Assembly: GCA_900546245.1 (NCBI GenBank)
Contig: URBY01000027.1
Coordinates: 1 to 15,733, forward strand
Source: an uncultured Mycoplasmatota bacterium
GTDB lineage: Bacteria; Bacillota_I; Bacilli_A; RF39; UBA660
Length of the DNA stretch: 15,733 nt
Reading direction: 5' to 3'
The notes beneath the pieces are model-generated. The model was not told where the DNA came from, did no database searches, and worked only from the letters and a program-made list of their open reading frames with translations. Below are positions 15,101 through 15,733 of this stretch, piece after piece. Numbering within the stretch: position 1 is the first letter of the stretch; the number at the start of each line of letters is the position of its first letter. Both the position numbers and the translations under genes were made by a program.

Positions 15101-15733
15101 TTAATATTCTATATTCAATTTTAGAACTTCAATGGCGGGACGAACACCAATACCTCCAACATTCGAAATAGCGAAGTCACCAACATAACGATCGCTGTTG
15201 TGCACACGCCAAGCATCGGCAAAATAACCAGAAAGAGGGTTCTCTAGCCAGTATCCATAGTTTCTTATACTTGCATTTGAATACTTTGTGTTTTCCATTA
15301 AATAATTACAACTATCCAATTCTCCTGTTGTATAATTACCAACTGTTATACCACATGCTTTATTTATTTCTTGAGCAGTTAATAATCTTGCCGCTTTTCC
15401 AGCATAACTAAAACTATCTGGCAATGTTCCTCCTGCTGTTGTATTCGCTCCTTTTTCATTTATAATTGCTCTAGAAATACTTTTTAAACTTACATTTCTC
15501 CATTCACTTGTACTTGGTAACTCTTCTATAGCTGTTACAGGTCCATTATTATTTTTTCCACTTAAATCATATGCTGCCAATTTGCTATTACTTGCTTTAC
15601 CATTACTTACATTATTATAATATATTAATACTGCTGTATCATCTTCAAACTTATTTGTACTTGTATTATAATAGTCACTTACATAATAAAATCTTTCTGT
15701 ATTTTCATCATATGTTCCATCGCCATTTACATC
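15101..15733 (-). CDS. C-type-lectin-like (DUF6273-like) surface protein, C-terminal part
   Basis: The frame is open to the right edge, so the 210 codons seen are the C-terminal part of a longer gene. The visible part begins with DVNGDGTYDENTERFYYVSD, whose DxNxDGxxD is like a calcium-binding loop. It continues with ELPSTSEWRN, ARLLTAQEINKACG and ends YGYWLENPLSGYFADAWRV...ISNVGGIGVRPAIEV. The YWLxxP...GVRPAI pattern is typical of the C-type-lectin/formylglycine-enzyme-like fold of DUF6273 proteins, often found on secreted or pilin-anchored proteins of gut Firmicutes. Two Cys (KACG, DSCNYL) may pair. An internal TTG at 15580 can be read as a start, but the frame and similarity continue upstream without SD. 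The last ~45 codons have a base composition unlike the rest of the gene. The target ligand is unknown. Confidence 0.75.
   Translation of the reverse strand, partial: DVNGDGTYDENTERFYYVSDYYNTSTNKFEDDTAVLIYYNNVSNGKASNSKLAAYDLSGKNNNGPVTAIEELPSTSEWRNVSLKSISRAIINEKGANTTAGGTLPDSFSYAGKAARLLTAQEINKACGITVGNYTTGELDSCNYLMENTKYSNASIRNYGYWLENPLSGYFADAWRVHNSDRYVGDFAISNVGGIGVRPAIEVLKLNIEY
15122..15258 (-). other. Adenine-poor, GC-rich 3' segment; candidate DGR variable region
   Basis: In the coding strand from about TAT-GGA-TAC-TGG to GAA-GTT-CTA, adenine is about 20 of 120 bases (15121-15240), against 28 of 60 in 15541-15600 of the same gene. G+C is about 47% against 30%. All three Arg codons are CGT and there are GCC, CCC, TCG, AGC and CAC codons, unlike neighbours, which use AGA and A/T-ending codons. 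Position (last ~45 codons of a C-type-lectin-like domain) and length (~135 bp) fit the variable region of a diversity-generating retroelement. No template repeat or reverse transcriptase is in the window, so this remains a candidate. Confidence 0.4.

Noticed and set aside
15101..15580. A complete 159-residue gene starting at 15580
   Set aside because: The start would be TTG without SD, and the same frame continues open with sensible protein sequence to the window edge, so the gene is partial.
1..15733. Alternative genetic code with TGA as Trp
   Set aside because: Trp positions such as LPLWLPNG in ThrS use TGG, and no recognised gene carries an internal in-frame TGA.
1..15733. CRISPR arrays, tRNA or rRNA genes
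   Set aside because: No regularly spaced direct repeats, no cloverleaf with GTTCRA-type arm and no rRNA-like block were found on either strand.

Overview
This window comes from a very A+T-rich bacterial chromosome, roughly a quarter G+C by eye. The gene set is that of Bacilli and their wall-less relatives: DnaB and DnaI initiation proteins, a T-box in front of thrS, strong AGGAGG ribosome binding sites and SigA-type promoters. Trp is read from TGG, and every clear stop is TAA or TAG, so the code looks standard rather than the Mycoplasma code. An uncultured, probably host-associated, small-genome Bacilli/Mollicutes-like lineage fits best. This placement is inference.

Left part (1-8354), replication and translation core: the 5' two thirds of a DNA polymerase III alpha gene (dnaE, minus, running off the left edge) diverges from rpmB (ribosomal protein bL28, plus). 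Convergent to rpmB is thrS (minus), preceded by a complete tRNA-Thr-type T-box leader with its own promoter. Upstream of thrS lies a three-gene operon dnaB-dnaI-(RNB-domain protein). The order dnaB-dnaI-X-thrS matches that remembered for Bacillus, where X includes ytxC. Here X is a degenerate RNase II/R-like protein.

Middle part (8391-10944): a membrane-anchored protein of unknown function, a 74-residue acidic protein with a near-ideal promoter, a class I glutamine-amidotransferase-fold hydrolase (peptidase C26/PuuD type), and, divergent from it, a short YlbJ-like membrane protein.

Right part (10931-15733), surface or pilus module: two minus-strand genes encode prepilin-like proteins. One carries an unusual C-terminal glycine-rich domain of the PF12810/ALK type. 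They diverge from a compact PilB/GspE assembly ATPase, and the two promoters share one palindromic -10 region. No PilC/GspF, prepilin peptidase or secretin gene is visible. Next is a decayed Rpn/PD-(D/E)XK transposase-family gene. Last is the C-terminal 210 residues of a secreted-looking protein with a C-type-lectin-like (DUF6273-like) end.

The most interesting signal is in that last gene. Its final ~135 bp break sharply from the surroundings: coding-strand adenine drops to about one sixth and G+C rises to nearly one half. This is what the variable region of a diversity-generating retroelement target would look like, although no reverse transcriptase or template repeat is in the window. Together with the pilin-glycine-rich fusion it suggests a locus devoted to variable surface binding. 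That joint role is inference.
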